64,000 bases of DNA. Origin: Schizochytrium sp. CCTCC M209059. Lineage: Eukaryota > Sar > Bigyra > Thraustochytrida > Thraustochytriidae. Where the stretch lies: assembly GCA_000818945.1 (NCBI GenBank), contig KN805370.1:198111-262110 (forward strand), given 5' to 3'. Under the pieces are notes generated by a model. The model saw only the letters and a list, made by a program, of their open reading frames with translations. It had not been told where the DNA came from and did no database searches. Positions 9,531 to 19,172 of this stretch are shown here, piece by piece. The position numbers and the translations under genes were made by a program. Position 1 is the first letter of the stretch. Every line of letters begins with the position of its first letter.

Positions 9531-10369
9531 ACAAAAAGGTCGACTGCTATTATGCAATCAAGTTTCACGACACGCACAAGTCTGAATCTGACAGAAAAAA
9601 TTCTACGCCTATCACAGTACGGTATACGATTTTTCGAATACATATCGCGACAAGAAGCAAATGCTTGAGAGTTTGGATTCCCGAAAGAGAGCAAGCCATT
9701 GTGCGGATTTACAATGAAAAAAAAAAAAAGCACGAGCACCTTTCTTGCAGCGATGCAAAAAGAGTGCAGCAGCAAGTCTTCAAATGTAGGCCTAGACCTA
9801 GAATCTCTTCAAGATAGAGTAGAAAAGAGCGCTTTCAACTGCAACTGCAACTGCGACCCGGAGCTGGTCCAAGTCGGATCTCACCTTTTGCAAAGCCAGA
9901 TCATTTCATCCTCTCCCGAACGTCTCTGCTTTTTACCTTGGGCAGTTCAAGCAATTCATGCAATTCAAGCAAGCACTGAATCTCTTTTGAGCAGCCTCAA
10001 TGTCCAGTTGTCCACGCAAACCCTCCTTGCTTCCCCCTCCATCGCCTTCTCCGCACGCGGGTGCCGCCCTTGACGTCCAAGCGAGCGCGCGCAGGGTGGG
10101 TGGGTAGGTGGTGGGTCGGGTCCGCGGCCGTGAAGTCGCCGCCGTCGAAAATCAACTTTGGGCTGCGCTTGCACCCTGACTCCATTTCTTTCGCCCAGCT
10201 CCTCCGCGGCCGCATGGACGCCCTGCCTCGCGCGGAGCAGCGGCCAAGGCGACGACGCGCTCGGCGTCTGCGGCTGCCGGCCCGCGGGACGCGGCGGCGC
10301 GGCTGGCTGCCTCCCTCTCTCTCGTTCGTGGTTTTGTGCTTTTGCTTTCAAATAAATTCAAACTCTGCC

Positions 10370-10395
10370 CTCTCTCTCTCTCTCTCTCTCTCTCT
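10370..10395. repeat. (CT)13 microsatellite
   Basis: Dinucleotide tract about 370 bp upstream of the AQR-like start codon. Confidence 0.9.
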
Positions 10396-10762
10396 GCCTG
10401 GTCAAGTTCAAAATCGAATTCAAATTCAAAACCAAATTGAAAAGCGCATCAGCCACTGGCACCTCGCCAGCCAGCCAGCCAGCCGGCCGGCGCTACGGGA
10501 GACCCGCGCCACCCGCGCCGCCCGCGCGAGCCCGCGCGAGAGTCTCTCTCGCGCGCGACCGCGCGCGCCGCGCCGGTCTTCGCGTCGCGTCTGCGTCTGT
10601 CTGTGTTTCTTTTTGCCTCCGCGCGCGACGCGCCGCGTCTTTTTCCACGCGTATCATCATCATACCATCTTCGGCGGCGGCGTCGACCTTGGCGACCTCG
10701 AGTAAAGCGCGCGCGGCGCGTGCTTGTTGAGGAGGACAGCGGAGAGACGCAGCTGACGAAGG

Positions 10763-13700
10763 ATGGCGGGGGGCGAGCCTGCTCGTAAACGTCGCCGCGC
10801 GAGCGCCGCGTCTGCGGGTTCAGCCACGGCCGCCGCGAGAGCGGCAATGGAGACTGACCAAGACGCCGCCGAGCCCGGCCACAAGACGGAGGCCAGCGCC
10901 GAGGAGGCCTCAAAGAAGAATGGAAAGACCATGGAGGAGGAGGAGGAGGAGGAGGAGGACGTCCCTATTGCCGACATGTGGTTGCGAATCGATCTGGGCA
11001 ACGCCAAGAACTGCAAGGTGCTCGCCAAGCTGGACCGCGAGGAGGCTCTTTTGATGCAGTTGTGGCCCATCATTTCTAAAGATGTTGATGGGTGTCACGC
11101 AGACATTATCCATGTAAGCGTAGCCTTGCTTTGGTACGCTACTTCGGGTAAAAGGGCCCTTCTCGTGCAAGGCATGAGCCAGCACGCCGTCTTCCCCGAT
11201 TACGTGCAGCGGGTCGTCCGGCAGTTCACGCAACTCGATCCCCGCGCGAGCGAAACGCGAAATGTGTCAACCTCCTACCTCGGCATGTTTTCTCTGTTCT
11301 TTGGACGCATGGACTTGCAGTCTGTTCGCAGCTCCCTGCTGCGTCTCTCGTCGTACGAACTCTGGAACCTCGTGGACGCAGAGCGCCTCGCGCGTCACCT
11401 TTCCGAACAAGGCTCCGCCCTTCGCCAACAATGGAAGACGCTCAACTCCAAGACCATTGATGACTCCGAAAAGGAGTACATCCACGGTTTTTGGCGTTCC
11501 GTCTTTGCTCACGCGCTCATTGGCGTGTCCCTGCGCGCTCGAAAGGAGGCCCTTAAGTTCATTACCAACTGCCTCATGTCTCCCATGCTCCGTAGATTCC
11601 TCGCACTTTTAGTAGAAGACGCGAGTCTCGTGGCGCGACTCGAGCTGCAGGTAAGCGCGGATGATCACAGCACTCACGTTTTGTTGGAAAAGCTCGACCA
11701 AGCCCTCGTGTGCGCCACCAAGCGCTCCGAGGAGGTTCGGCGATTTCGCACCGCGCGCGTGCGCCTTCTCCAGCGCGTTCTCGACCGCCACTTTAGCGAA
11801 AGCCACGCAAACCTTGCCTATCTCCCCGTGTCAAAGGCGCAAGTAGCCATTGACGAGGAGGGCACGCTTGCGAAATCACTCAATGCGAACCAGCTCGCGG
11901 CGCTCTGTGACTACTTAGGCCTCTCGACGCGCCGCGTTCCCTCGCTGCATGGCTGCAAGCCAGAAGAACTAACCTCGCCGCAATCTAAGGCGTTTCTGGC
12001 CAAGGTGCTCCAGGTAGCCCACCGGCCCGTGAAGCCGTTTGGCAAATGTACCAAGGACAAGGGTGACTTAAAGGCGTGGTTTTTGTTTCCAGGCGGAAGC
12101 AACGTCGCCTTCGAGGACGATCTTCTCAAGCTCGAAAACGAAGGTCGCGCGCGCGCGACGCTTGTGCGTGAGGCGCTCGCCTGTCGTCTGCAGCACATTT
12201 CAGAAGAGGCCATGATTGAGGAAAACCTCGTGCACATGATGGAAGAGGCTCGCTTCGCGCTGGCCTACGACCTTCGTCGCGCGCTCGAGCTCCTCGCGGC
12301 CCGCGAAGACGCAAGCAGCCCGACCAAAATCTCGTTCGGCGGTTGGGCCCGCATGGCCATGCCATGCTCGCTGCTGACGCGATCCTCTGTCAAGTGCAGC
12401 TTTGTCGACACACCAAGACCCATTGTCGCCGAATGGGCGAGCTTGCCAGTGTCTCAGCTCAGCGTAGTTCTTTGTGCCATTGAACTCGACCCCAAAACCA
12501 AAAATCGCTGTCGTGTGACGGCCATGTATCCTGCCCAAGTGCGCAGCGTCGACCTTGCCGGCGGCGTCGTGTCGCTACACTGGATCTGTAATGACAAGCA
12601 ACCCATCCACAATGAGAACGCTCCTCAGCAGCAGCAATACGTATTAGTGCGCCGCAAGTGGGCCAACGATGTGCCGCGGCGCGTCGGGCTCGCGCTCATC
12701 AAACAGCTCATGGACTCATCGGAGCAAAAGCTTCTCCCCGATGCCTTTGCGCACTTTCTCTTGGGCCACGGAAAGGCATTGCAGCGCGCCACCGACGACC
12801 GTTTGCGTCTTATGCACTACAGCGGCGATGCATTTGTTGGCGATATTGTCGAAGACCTCGTAGGACCAAATCCGGACAAGACTCTTATTGTTGTCCCGGA
12901 CGAAGTGCACGCCGTTGTGCTTGTGCAGTACCTTGCCAAGGAGACTGCGCATCCTTTTACACGTCTGCGCCGACCTGACATTTCAGGCCGTATCGCAGCC
13001 TGTCTTCAGAGACGCCTCGAGCTGCTCGCCGAGGTTGAGGAAATTGCCACAGGCCTCGGCGTCGCAGGTGCCAGCCACTTTAGCTGCGAGACGGCGCTCC
13101 ACTTTTACCGCCTCTACGTGCAGCCCGAGCTTAAAGCGTACGAGGCGAGCGAGGAGGTTCCTCCGTTCCCCTTTGCGTTTTATTTTGGTACCCGCGATGA
13201 CCGAAAGAACCGTAACAAGCGGGAAGTGTACATGATTCGGGCCATGTTTGAAGAACTGAACTCGTATCGTCTTCTGGAGCTCATTTGGGACTTCAACAAG
13301 CGAATGGACTTTGTGCTGCATGACCATTCTCGAATTGTTGTTGCCGCCGTGGAGGACATGCTTCAGTACATTCACACGGACGGTGCCTGCAAGCGTCTTC
13401 GAATGGATCGTATCATTTTTCTTTACGCAGGACGACTTTTGGAGCGCGATGCAATGCTCATGTTTGCAGGTCTAGACCGCCAACGGCTGTCGCGCATGAT
13501 TGTCGCCGGCGATCGGACGGGCGAGATGCCTCGTCCGCGCTCCTCCACGACTTCTCTCTTTGAAAAGCTTTGCCGCCTCGGTGTTCGCTACGAGCGTCCC
13601 GCGATGCCCAAGACGCTCAATGCAACGCTGGACGAGCGCTTTGGTCTCGCCGACTTTGCGCCGGCACTCGTCCCGCTCGACAAGCTCCTTGATGGCGACG

Positions 13701-14524
13701 GCGCCGCGGGAGCAACGGAGAGAAACCCAGGCTTTGCTCTTCGCGCCCAATTTATCGACGTCAAGGGTCGGGAACGTGTTACTGCGCACCCTGGAGAGGT
13801 ACAAAACCTCGAAGAGGCTGAGTGGGTCGTCGCTCTCTTTCACTACATGCTGGCGCTCGGATACCCGCCCAAGGAGATTGTCATACTCACACCGTACCAA
13901 GCGCAAAAGTTGCTTATTATTGATGTTCTACACTCGCGCGCGCGCGCCACGAACCCGCCGTTACCTTTTCCGCGGGCCATTCTCTCGTTCGAGGAGCACG
14001 TTGGTGAGACGGTGAGCTTTGTCCTCATGTCGCTCGTACGGACCTCGACGCTGCAGGATGATCTCATGGGCGACCCACGCCGGAGCATTTTTGCCGCCTC
14101 TGCGGCGCGCAAGGGTCTGTATGTCGTCGGCAATGCCAAGGTTTTCAGGAATCACCTTATCTTTGGACAACTCATCCGCGCTGCGCCGGATGGTAAACTT
14201 CGTTTGCGATTTGACAATTTCTTCAAAAGGGCTGCTGTAGATCCCAGAGGCAGGGCCCCATCCAATTCCATTACTAACCTCGACGAAGCATCTGTGCCCG
14301 CAGCAAAGCGGCAAAAGATGGTTGCTGCGGATGGAAAAGTGGAAGATTCTGCGGATGCCAAGCCTCCCGCGTCTGAAGACTTTGTCGTTGACGGTCTAGG
14401 TCATCTTGGCTCGCTCGTTGCGCTCATGCTTTGGAATAGGCCGCACTCGCTCTTTATGCCGTCACCCAAGTTGCTCCCTCCACCACCGCCACCGGCACCA
14501 GCACTGAAGCCGAAGGTGGCATAA
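10763..14524 (+). CDS. AQR: Aquarius/IBP160-like protein with eroded SF1 helicase motifs
   Basis: 1253 residues related to Aquarius, the intron-binding SF1 helicase of the activated spliceosome that also bridges splicing to snoRNP deposition and the exon-junction complex. Recognised from the order of conserved blocks: ISFGGWARMAMP (about 523-534, Aquarius beta-barrel/pointer region), RRLELLAEVEEIATGLGV, SCETALHFYRLYV, EEAEWVVALFHYML, EIVILTPYQAQKLLI, LMSLVRT and ARKGLYVVG (about 1115). The N-terminus has an Arg/Lys NLS-like run (KRRRA), then a Glu run; the C-terminus has an AAKRQKM NLS-like motif and a Pro run. The helicase motifs are not canonical: no Walker A where it should lie (about 683-700), FLYAGR for the DEAQ box (about 886-891), GDRTGEMP for motif III, SFEEHVGE for the motif V region. 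A divergent paralogue or pseudo-helicase is likely. Confidence 0.82.
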   Translation: MAGGEPARKRRRASAASAGSATAAARAAMETDQDAAEPGHKTEASAEEASKKNGKTMEEEEEEEEDVPIADMWLRIDLGNAKNCKVLAKLDREEALLMQLWPIISKDVDGCHADIIHVSVALLWYATSGKRALLVQGMSQHAVFPDYVQRVVRQFTQLDPRASETRNVSTSYLGMFSLFFGRMDLQSVRSSLLRLSSYELWNLVDAERLARHLSEQGSALRQQWKTLNSKTIDDSEKEYIHGFWRSVFAHALIGVSLRARKEALKFITNCLMSPMLRRFLALLVEDASLVARLELQVSADDHSTHVLLEKLDQALVCATKRSEEVRRFRTARVRLLQRVLDRHFSESHANLAYLPVSKAQVAIDEEGTLAKSLNANQLAALCDYLGLSTRRVPSLHGCKPEELTSPQSKAFLAKVLQVAHRPVKPFGKCTKDKGDLKAWFLFPGGSNVAFEDDLLKLENEGRARATLVREALACRLQHISEEAMIEENLVHMMEEARFALAYDLRRALELLAAREDASSPTKISFGGWARMAMPCSLLTRSSVKCSFVDTPRPIVAEWASLPVSQLSVVLCAIELDPKTKNRCRVTAMYPAQVRSVDLAGGVVSLHWICNDKQPIHNENAPQQQQYVLVRRKWANDVPRRVGLALIKQLMDSSEQKLLPDAFAHFLLGHGKALQRATDDRLRLMHYSGDAFVGDIVEDLVGPNPDKTLIVVPDEVHAVVLVQYLAKETAHPFTRLRRPDISGRIAACLQRRLELLAEVEEIATGLGVAGASHFSCETALHFYRLYVQPELKAYEASEEVPPFPFAFYFGTRDDRKNRNKREVYMIRAMFEELNSYRLLELIWDFNKRMDFVLHDHSRIVVAAVEDMLQYIHTDGACKRLRMDRIIFLYAGRLLERDAMLMFAGLDRQRLSRMIVAGDRTGEMPRPRSSTTSLFEKLCRLGVRYERPAMPKTLNATLDERFGLADFAPALVPLDKLLDGDGAAGATERNPGFALRAQFIDVKGRERVTAHPGEVQNLEEAEWVVALFHYMLALGYPPKEIVILTPYQAQKLLIIDVLHSRARATNPPLPFPRAILSFEEHVGETVSFVLMSLVRTSTLQDDLMGDPRRSIFAASAARKGLYVVGNAKVFRNHLIFGQLIRAAPDGKLRLRFDNFFKRAAVDPRGRAPSNSITNLDEASVPAAKRQKMVAADGKVEDSADAKPPASEDFVVDGLGHLGSLVALMLWNRPHSLFMPSPKLLPPPPPPAPALKPKVA

Positions 14525-14722
14525 ACGATTGGCCATTTCGAACCTATCTCTTTTATGTTTGCTTTGCTTTGCTTTGCTTTGCTTTGTTTTGTTTTGCTCT
14601 GTTGGTTTAATTCTTGGGTTTCGACTTGGGTTGTTGGGTTTGTTTTTTCTCTCCTTTTCTCTCCTTTTCTCTCTCTCTCTCTCTCCCTTTACTTGCATTT
14701 GTAGACTCTATAATTGCGCGCT
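14525..14722. other. Convergent 3' spacer with TTTGC pentamers
   Basis: A 198-bp spacer between the stop of the AQR-like gene (+) and the stop of ATG12 (-). It contains a TTTGC/TTTTG pentamer tract (14557-14597) and a CT-dinucleotide run (about 14665-14688). No gene. Confidence 0.6.
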
Positions 14723-14986
14723 TCATCCGAACACGGCCTGCGGGCCATACGTAATGTGCAGGGTCCCGTTGCGGCCAAAGTTTTTGGCGAGATCACCGAG
14801 CTCCTGGTCCAGAGTAGGCGCGAAACACGTTTCGACAATGAGCACAAGGGTTTCCAGCTTGAGTCGCTCGCGGAGCATGCGATGCAGGTCGTAGACACGT
14901 GCGTTCGCCTTGAACGTTAGCACGCGCTCGCGCAAGACGGGCGCATTCGCAGGCACCAGGTTCACCTTGACAGCGCCGTCCTCCAT
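14723..14986 (-). CDS. ATG12: Autophagy ubiquitin-like protein ATG12
   Basis: Ubiquitin-like modifier conjugated through its C-terminal Gly to ATG5; the conjugate with ATG16 promotes ATG8 lipidation at the phagophore. The 87-residue product starts at the ATG at 14986. Seen: a beta-grasp pattern and the family C-terminus CFAPTLDQELGDL, then FGRNGTLHITYG and a terminal AVFG with the stop directly after Gly, so no processing is needed. This tail closely parallels the animal ATG12 ending (FAPSPDQEVG...AWG). The frame stays open to 15121, but the extra N-terminal residues are Pro/Arg-rich and look like leader. The length is near that of plant ATG12 and shorter than the animal and yeast proteins, which carry disordered N-termini. 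The gene is convergent with the AQR-like gene. Confidence 0.9.
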   Translation of the reverse strand: MEDGAVKVNLVPANAPVLRERVLTFKANARVYDLHRMLRERLKLETLVLIVETCFAPTLDQELGDLAKNFGRNGTLHITYGPQAVFG

Positions 14987-15635
14987 CGCGGCGCCGCAAT
15001 CTTGCTTCGGCTTCGGCTTCGGCGCGTGCGTGCGAGCGGGCGGGCGGGCCGGCGTGCGGGTGTGCGTGAGTATATAGATGGCGTGCGTGTTGTGCGCAAG
15101 GATGTGCGAACCGCTCCTCAAGTGACTCTCGCGAAACGGAGCCCGCTCGACCCGTTTTCCGGCTCACAAATCTTTCATTTTTTATTTTATTTTTCTCAAG
15201 GTGCTCCTCATGATGAAGATGAAGAGAGCAGGGGATGGAGAACTAACTCTCCGACCCATGACGAAGATGATTAAGAGCTTCTTGCTGGTGCCAGTTGCTC
15301 TTGCTACCGCCATGCGTAGCACCCGCTCACAAGGTGCCTCAAAAACGAGGGACTTGAAGACCACTAGGCCTATTGCGTGTAGATGGAAAGCCTACTTACA
15401 TGTTAGGAAGATCAGAGGTGAGATCCTCGTTGCTTGACAAAGACATCTCCTGCACGAAAATAGCAATGCCAACATCATAATGTTAATTAGCTTGGAGCGA
15501 AGTCCTGCCCGTTCACCCTTTTTTTCTCAGGAAAAAAACGATGCTGGATTTCCATGGGATAGTCCCAAGGGACTGAAAGTAGATAGAAGAAAATATGGAA
15601 TCTGATAAATTATGCGAGAAAGACAGATGCCTGAA
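14987..15635. other. Intergenic region upstream of ATG12
   Basis: Lies between ATG12 and the stop codon of the zinc-finger gene, both on the minus strand. It has a GC-rich part with GGCTTC and GCGGGC repeats near 15005-15060, a TATATAG at about 15071, a T-rich patch (about 15175-15195), and AT-richer sequence to 15635. No coding signal recognised. Confidence 0.5.
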
Positions 15636-18410
15636 TTAAAAGGCAGGACCGCCATCGCCATAGTCTTGGCCGAGACGATCCATGTCACTATTCACACTTG
15701 GGAAGAAGCCAAAGCCGTCACTCCGGGGCGCTTGAACTCGTTGCTGCTGCTGCTGCAGCTGCTGCTGCGATTGCTGGCTGTGCATTTGGAGTTCCTGCGC
15801 AGAAGCAGAAAAGGGGTTCCGCTCAAAGGTGGAATTGAAGCTTGCAACCTTGCGAATAGGACCAAAGTCCTGATGTTGCTGTTCTTGTTGCTGCGATTGT
15901 TGGTGATGGTGCGAAGACTCTTGCGCACGGCCATAATAAGAATTCGATGCCTGCGATCCGAGCCCAAGGCCACCAAGCTGAGACGAGAGTGCGCTCATGC
16001 TATTGTTGGAGTGCAAGGGCGTATTGTGGTGCTGATAAGCTTGCTGAGAAGAAGACGAAGAAGAGTGCATGGCACCCTGATACTGAAGATGTTGTTGCTG
16101 CTGCTGATGCTGCGGATGCTGCTGCGAGGCGAGGTATTGCATAGACATAGAACGAGGCGGAGCTCGACCATAGCCGTCATCATGCATCGCCAATCCGCTC
16201 GCGTGGGCACGACCATAAGCGTTCGGAGAGTGCGTCCGGTCGACAAAGCCTGTAGGCGACGCAGAAGACATTTCTGGCGACGGCGTCCGTGGGTGTGGGT
16301 GGGCGATGTGCTGCTGCGCAAACGGAGGCGAGTAATTGCCGGAAGCGTAGTCCATTCGCGGTTGCATGGGCACGCCATAGCCAGAGGCATAGCCATTTGC
16401 CATGTGCTTGAACGCAGGCTGTGAAGCGCTACGGCTCATGCCAGAGCCCATGTGTGCTCCCGAGCCATCGCCGGTGGGGGGCAAGTGCAGCGCGCTCATA
16501 CGCTCAGCAGTGGATAAGACGCGAGACGAAGAAACCTCTGCATGCATTGAGAGAGGCTTTGACTCGGGCGATTCGAGCGTCGAAAGGGCCACCGCAGATG
16601 CCGACGCGCGGAGTTCAGCGTCCGATCCAGTACCGCGGGCCCGCGGGGGTGAGGTTGGCGACGGCGGGCCGGAACCATTGTCCTCTGCCCCACCATGGTA
16701 TCCCGAATGATGCATTCCATAGCCAGAGTTCGAGCCAGATCCCGAGCCGGAACCAGATCCAGAACCGGCGACGGGGATCTGGCTCGCATCGTGAGGCGCG
16801 AAACCGGAGGCGAAGAGGCCACCCATGCCATCCTCGGCGTTGCTGTTGTGGTACTGGGAGACCTGCTGGCGAACGAGGTCCGCGTGCGAGGCAGACCGTT
16901 GCATCGACTGCTGAAAGTCGTGAAAGTCTGAAGGCAGCCCGAGGCCGACGCTGTTTCCGCCAAGATTCGCAGATGACTCGGCGTGACGCATGCTCATGTT
17001 CATCATGGACCTCGATGAAGGGAGTCCCTCCCCGATGACGCCGAGCTCATATGGTCCAGTTCCAGAGGCAACGTCCTCGATGGAGATGCCATCGTAGCCC
17101 ATGGGTATCGACTCAAAGTTCGATCGAAGGCCGCGACCTGCAGACAAGGAGCCTTGGTTCTGATGACCTGCTCCGGGGTGAGGCCCGTCGGCGTAATGGA
17201 CGCGGCGCTCGCTACGACCTGCATATGGGTAGTTTGCATGTTGCTGCTCAGCCAGCAGAGACGGGTGCTGGTGAAGAGGGACACGAGCGCTTTGCACGCG
17301 CGGGACGGCCTGGCGGTGAGCCTGGGAAGCGTGTTGATGATGCTGTAGATGCTGGTGTTGCAGATCCCGCTGATAATGACCTTGTGAGTGCTGCAGTGTG
17401 GGCGAATGCTGTTGTTGCTGCTGTTGCTGGGAAACAGAATGGTGCGACTGCTGGTGCATTGGTGTGGGGGAAATCCGTGAAACATGGCCTTGTTGGCGCT
17501 GCTGTTGTTGTTGCTGGTGCTGGTGCTGGTGCTGTTGCTGTTGCTGCTGCTGCTGCTGCTGCTGGGCGAGAAGGTGCGCAGCAAGAGGAGCTTGGCCCTG
17601 TTTGTAGGTGTCGAGATTTGCAGGCGCGGAAGGAATTCGCCGAAACGAAGGATCATCCGCCGGTGTGATGTTGAGCGTGGCGACGCCACGTGGCAGGCTG
17701 TTCAGATAGTCTTCATCCTCATCGTGGATGAAGCGGCAGCGGTTGCCATAGCGGCACTCTCCCGTGGCCTCGAAGCTTTTGCACATTGAGGTTTTGTACA
17801 GCGGATGGCGAACTAGTGCTCGAAGCTCCGAGAGCCCATGCGCGAACTGGCAACGGTCTCCATAGCGGCACGAGCCCGTCTGCTGCCACTTGCGGCAGAG
17901 CTCCGTCTTGTAAAGGTCTTCCTTGGTGTGTTCCTGCTTGCCGCCGGGGCCGCCAGGGCCGCCAGGGCCGGGCGGTACGGTCGGGCCGCCGTTCGCCGCA
18001 TTCGCATTCGCGTTCGCATTCGCAGGCGCGGCGCCATTCACGCTCGAGTTCGCGTTGTTGCTACCACCGGAGCCGGGGGCAGAGCCAGGGGCGGAGCCGG
18101 CGCTGGCACTGCCAAGGCCTCGAGGCCCCCTGTTGACGGCGCTGCCGTCGGGCGAGGTGGCCGTGAGGCCCTCGGCCAGCGCGAGCGAGGCCTCGGCGCC
18201 GGGCCCGTTGGGCTCGAGCGAGGACGCGCTCGTGCTGCTGGTCGTGCTGGACGCGCCCGTGCCCGTCCCGTCGCGCACGCTGTCCGCGGACCCGGCGTGC
18301 GTCTTTTTGTGCATCATGCCCGATGGGGACGCCGTCGACGCCGCCGACGACGCCCTGGACAGCGACTGCGGCGAGGAGGGCGCGCCGGCCGCCGCCGCCG
18401 CCGCCGCCGC
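15636..18410 (-). CDS. Tandem CCCH zinc-finger protein (TIS11/ZFP36 type), 5' end lost in gap
   Basis: Likely cytoplasmic mRNA-binding and decay regulator recognising AU-rich 3'UTR elements. The two fingers lie at about 17718-17912: [16 protein letters not shown]...CQFAH and [16 protein letters not shown]...CRFIH. Both have CX8CX5CX3H spacing, each preceded by the YKT lead-in, with a TTP-like 18-residue linker. Downstream are about 690 residues of Gln/His/Ser/Pro/Gly-rich disordered sequence, including Q runs (about 17520-17565) and GSGSGS near 16740. The frame runs into an Ala tract and the N gap at 18411, so the true start is unknown. The first visible ATGs (18317 and 18314) would give 893 or 892 residues. 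In-frame sequence beyond the gap is a Lys/Glu repeat and probably leader. No animal-type NOT1-binding motif was recognised. Confidence 0.88.
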   Translation of the reverse strand, partial: AAAAAAAAGAPSSPQSLSRASSAASTASPSGMMHKKTHAGSADSVRDGTGTGASSTTSSTSASSLEPNGPGAEASLALAEGLTATSPDGSAVNRGPRGLGSASAGSAPGSAPGSGGSNNANSSVNGAAPANANANANAANGGPTVPPGPGGPGGPGGKQEHTKEDLYKTELCRKWQQTGSCRYGDRCQFAHGLSELRALVRHPLYKTSMCKSFEATGECRYGNRCRFIHDEDEDYLNSLPRGVATLNITPADDPSFRRIPSAPANLDTYKQGQAPLAAHLLAQQQQQQQQQQQHQHQHQQQQQQRQQGHVSRISPTPMHQQSHHSVSQQQQQQQHSPTLQHSQGHYQRDLQHQHLQHHQHASQAHRQAVPRVQSARVPLHQHPSLLAEQQHANYPYAGRSERRVHYADGPHPGAGHQNQGSLSAGRGLRSNFESIPMGYDGISIEDVASGTGPYELGVIGEGLPSSRSMMNMSMRHAESSANLGGNSVGLGLPSDFHDFQQSMQRSASHADLVRQQVSQYHNSNAEDGMGGLFASGFAPHDASQIPVAGSGSGSGSGSGSNSGYGMHHSGYHGGAEDNGSGPPSPTSPPRARGTGSDAELRASASAVALSTLESPESKPLSMHAEVSSSRVLSTAERMSALHLPPTGDGSGAHMGSGMSRSASQPAFKHMANGYASGYGVPMQPRMDYASGNYSPPFAQQHIAHPHPRTPSPEMSSASPTGFVDRTHSPNAYGRAHASGLAMHDDGYGRAPPRSMSMQYLASQQHPQHQQQQQHLQYQGAMHSSSSSSQQAYQHHNTPLHSNNSMSALSSQLGGLGLGSQASNSYYGRAQESSHHHQQSQQQEQQHQDFGPIRKVASFNSTFERNPFSASAQELQMHSQQSQQQLQQQQQRVQAPRSDGFGFFPSVNSDMDRLGQDYGDGGPAF

Positions 18411-18722
18411 NNNNNNNNNNNNNNNNNNNNNNNNNNNNNNNNNNNNNNNNNNNNNNNNNNNNNNNNNNNNNNNNNNNNNNNNNNNNNNNNNNNNNNNNNN
18501 NNNNNNNNNNNNNNNNNNNNNNNNNNNNNNNNNNNNNNNNNNNNNNNNNNNNNNNNNNNNNNNNNNNNNNNNNNNNNNNNNNNNNNNNNNNNNNNNNNNN
18601 NNNNNNNNNNNNNNNNNNNNNNNNNNNNNNNNNNNNNNNNNNNNNNNNNNNNNNNNNNNNNNNNNNNNNNNNNNNNNNNNNNNNNNNNNNNNNNNNNNNN
18701 NNNNNNNNNNNNNNNNNNNNNN
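18411..18722. other. Assembly gap (Ns)
   Basis: Undetermined bases next to a GCC/Ala-coding tract. It hides the N-terminus or 5' leader of the CCCH zinc-finger gene. Confidence 0.99.
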
Positions 18723-19095
18723 GGCGGCTGGCTGGCCGGCGCTGCCTGCGCTGCCCGCGGGCGGGGGAGGCGAGGCGAGGCGAGGCGAGGCGAGGCGAGG
18801 TCCGCGCGAGCCGGCCCCGGGCCGCGCGGGGTGAGGGAGTGGGGGGGAGTGCGCGGCCGCCAGGCACGAACGAAGGGATGAATGAACGAATGGACCAGGC
18901 CGCCGCCACGCGCCCGCGAGCGGGGGAAGGGAAGGGAGAAAGAAAGAAAGAAAGAAGGGAGACCACGCCGGCCCAGGCCGCCCGCCGACGAGGGAGCGCC
19001 CTGCGCGCGCGCGCGTGCCCGCCTGCCTGTCTTCCTGCCTGCCTGCCTGCGCTCGCGTCCGGCTCGAGGTCGCTGGGCGCGGCCGCTGCGATTTG

Positions 19096-19172
19096 AATTT
19101 GCTTTCTTTCTTTTTTTCTTTCTTTTCTTTTCTTTTCTTTTCTTTTCTTTTCTTTTCTTTTCTTTTCTTTTT
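19096..19172. repeat. CTTTT/CTTT pyrimidine tract
   Basis: Tandem TTTTC pentamers preceded by TTTC tetramers, strongly strand-asymmetric (pyrimidines on +). Confidence 0.9.

Larger units (their letters stand above)
9041..10762. other. Intergenic region between PH-CDPK and AQR-like gene (divergent)
   Basis: 1.7 kb between two outward-facing genes. The left half (about 9110-9780) is an AT-richer island with imperfect direct repeats; then TAGGCCTAGACCTAG at 9787-9801, a run of CAACTG units (about 9836-9852), a CT microsatellite (10370-10395) and a GC-rich stretch up to the AQR-like ATG. No frame here has a recognisable domain. Confidence 0.55.

Noticed and set aside
17838..18881. 347-codon + strand ORF across the second gap
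   Set aside because: Arg/Gly/Ala-rich antisense of the zinc-finger gene plus Ns.
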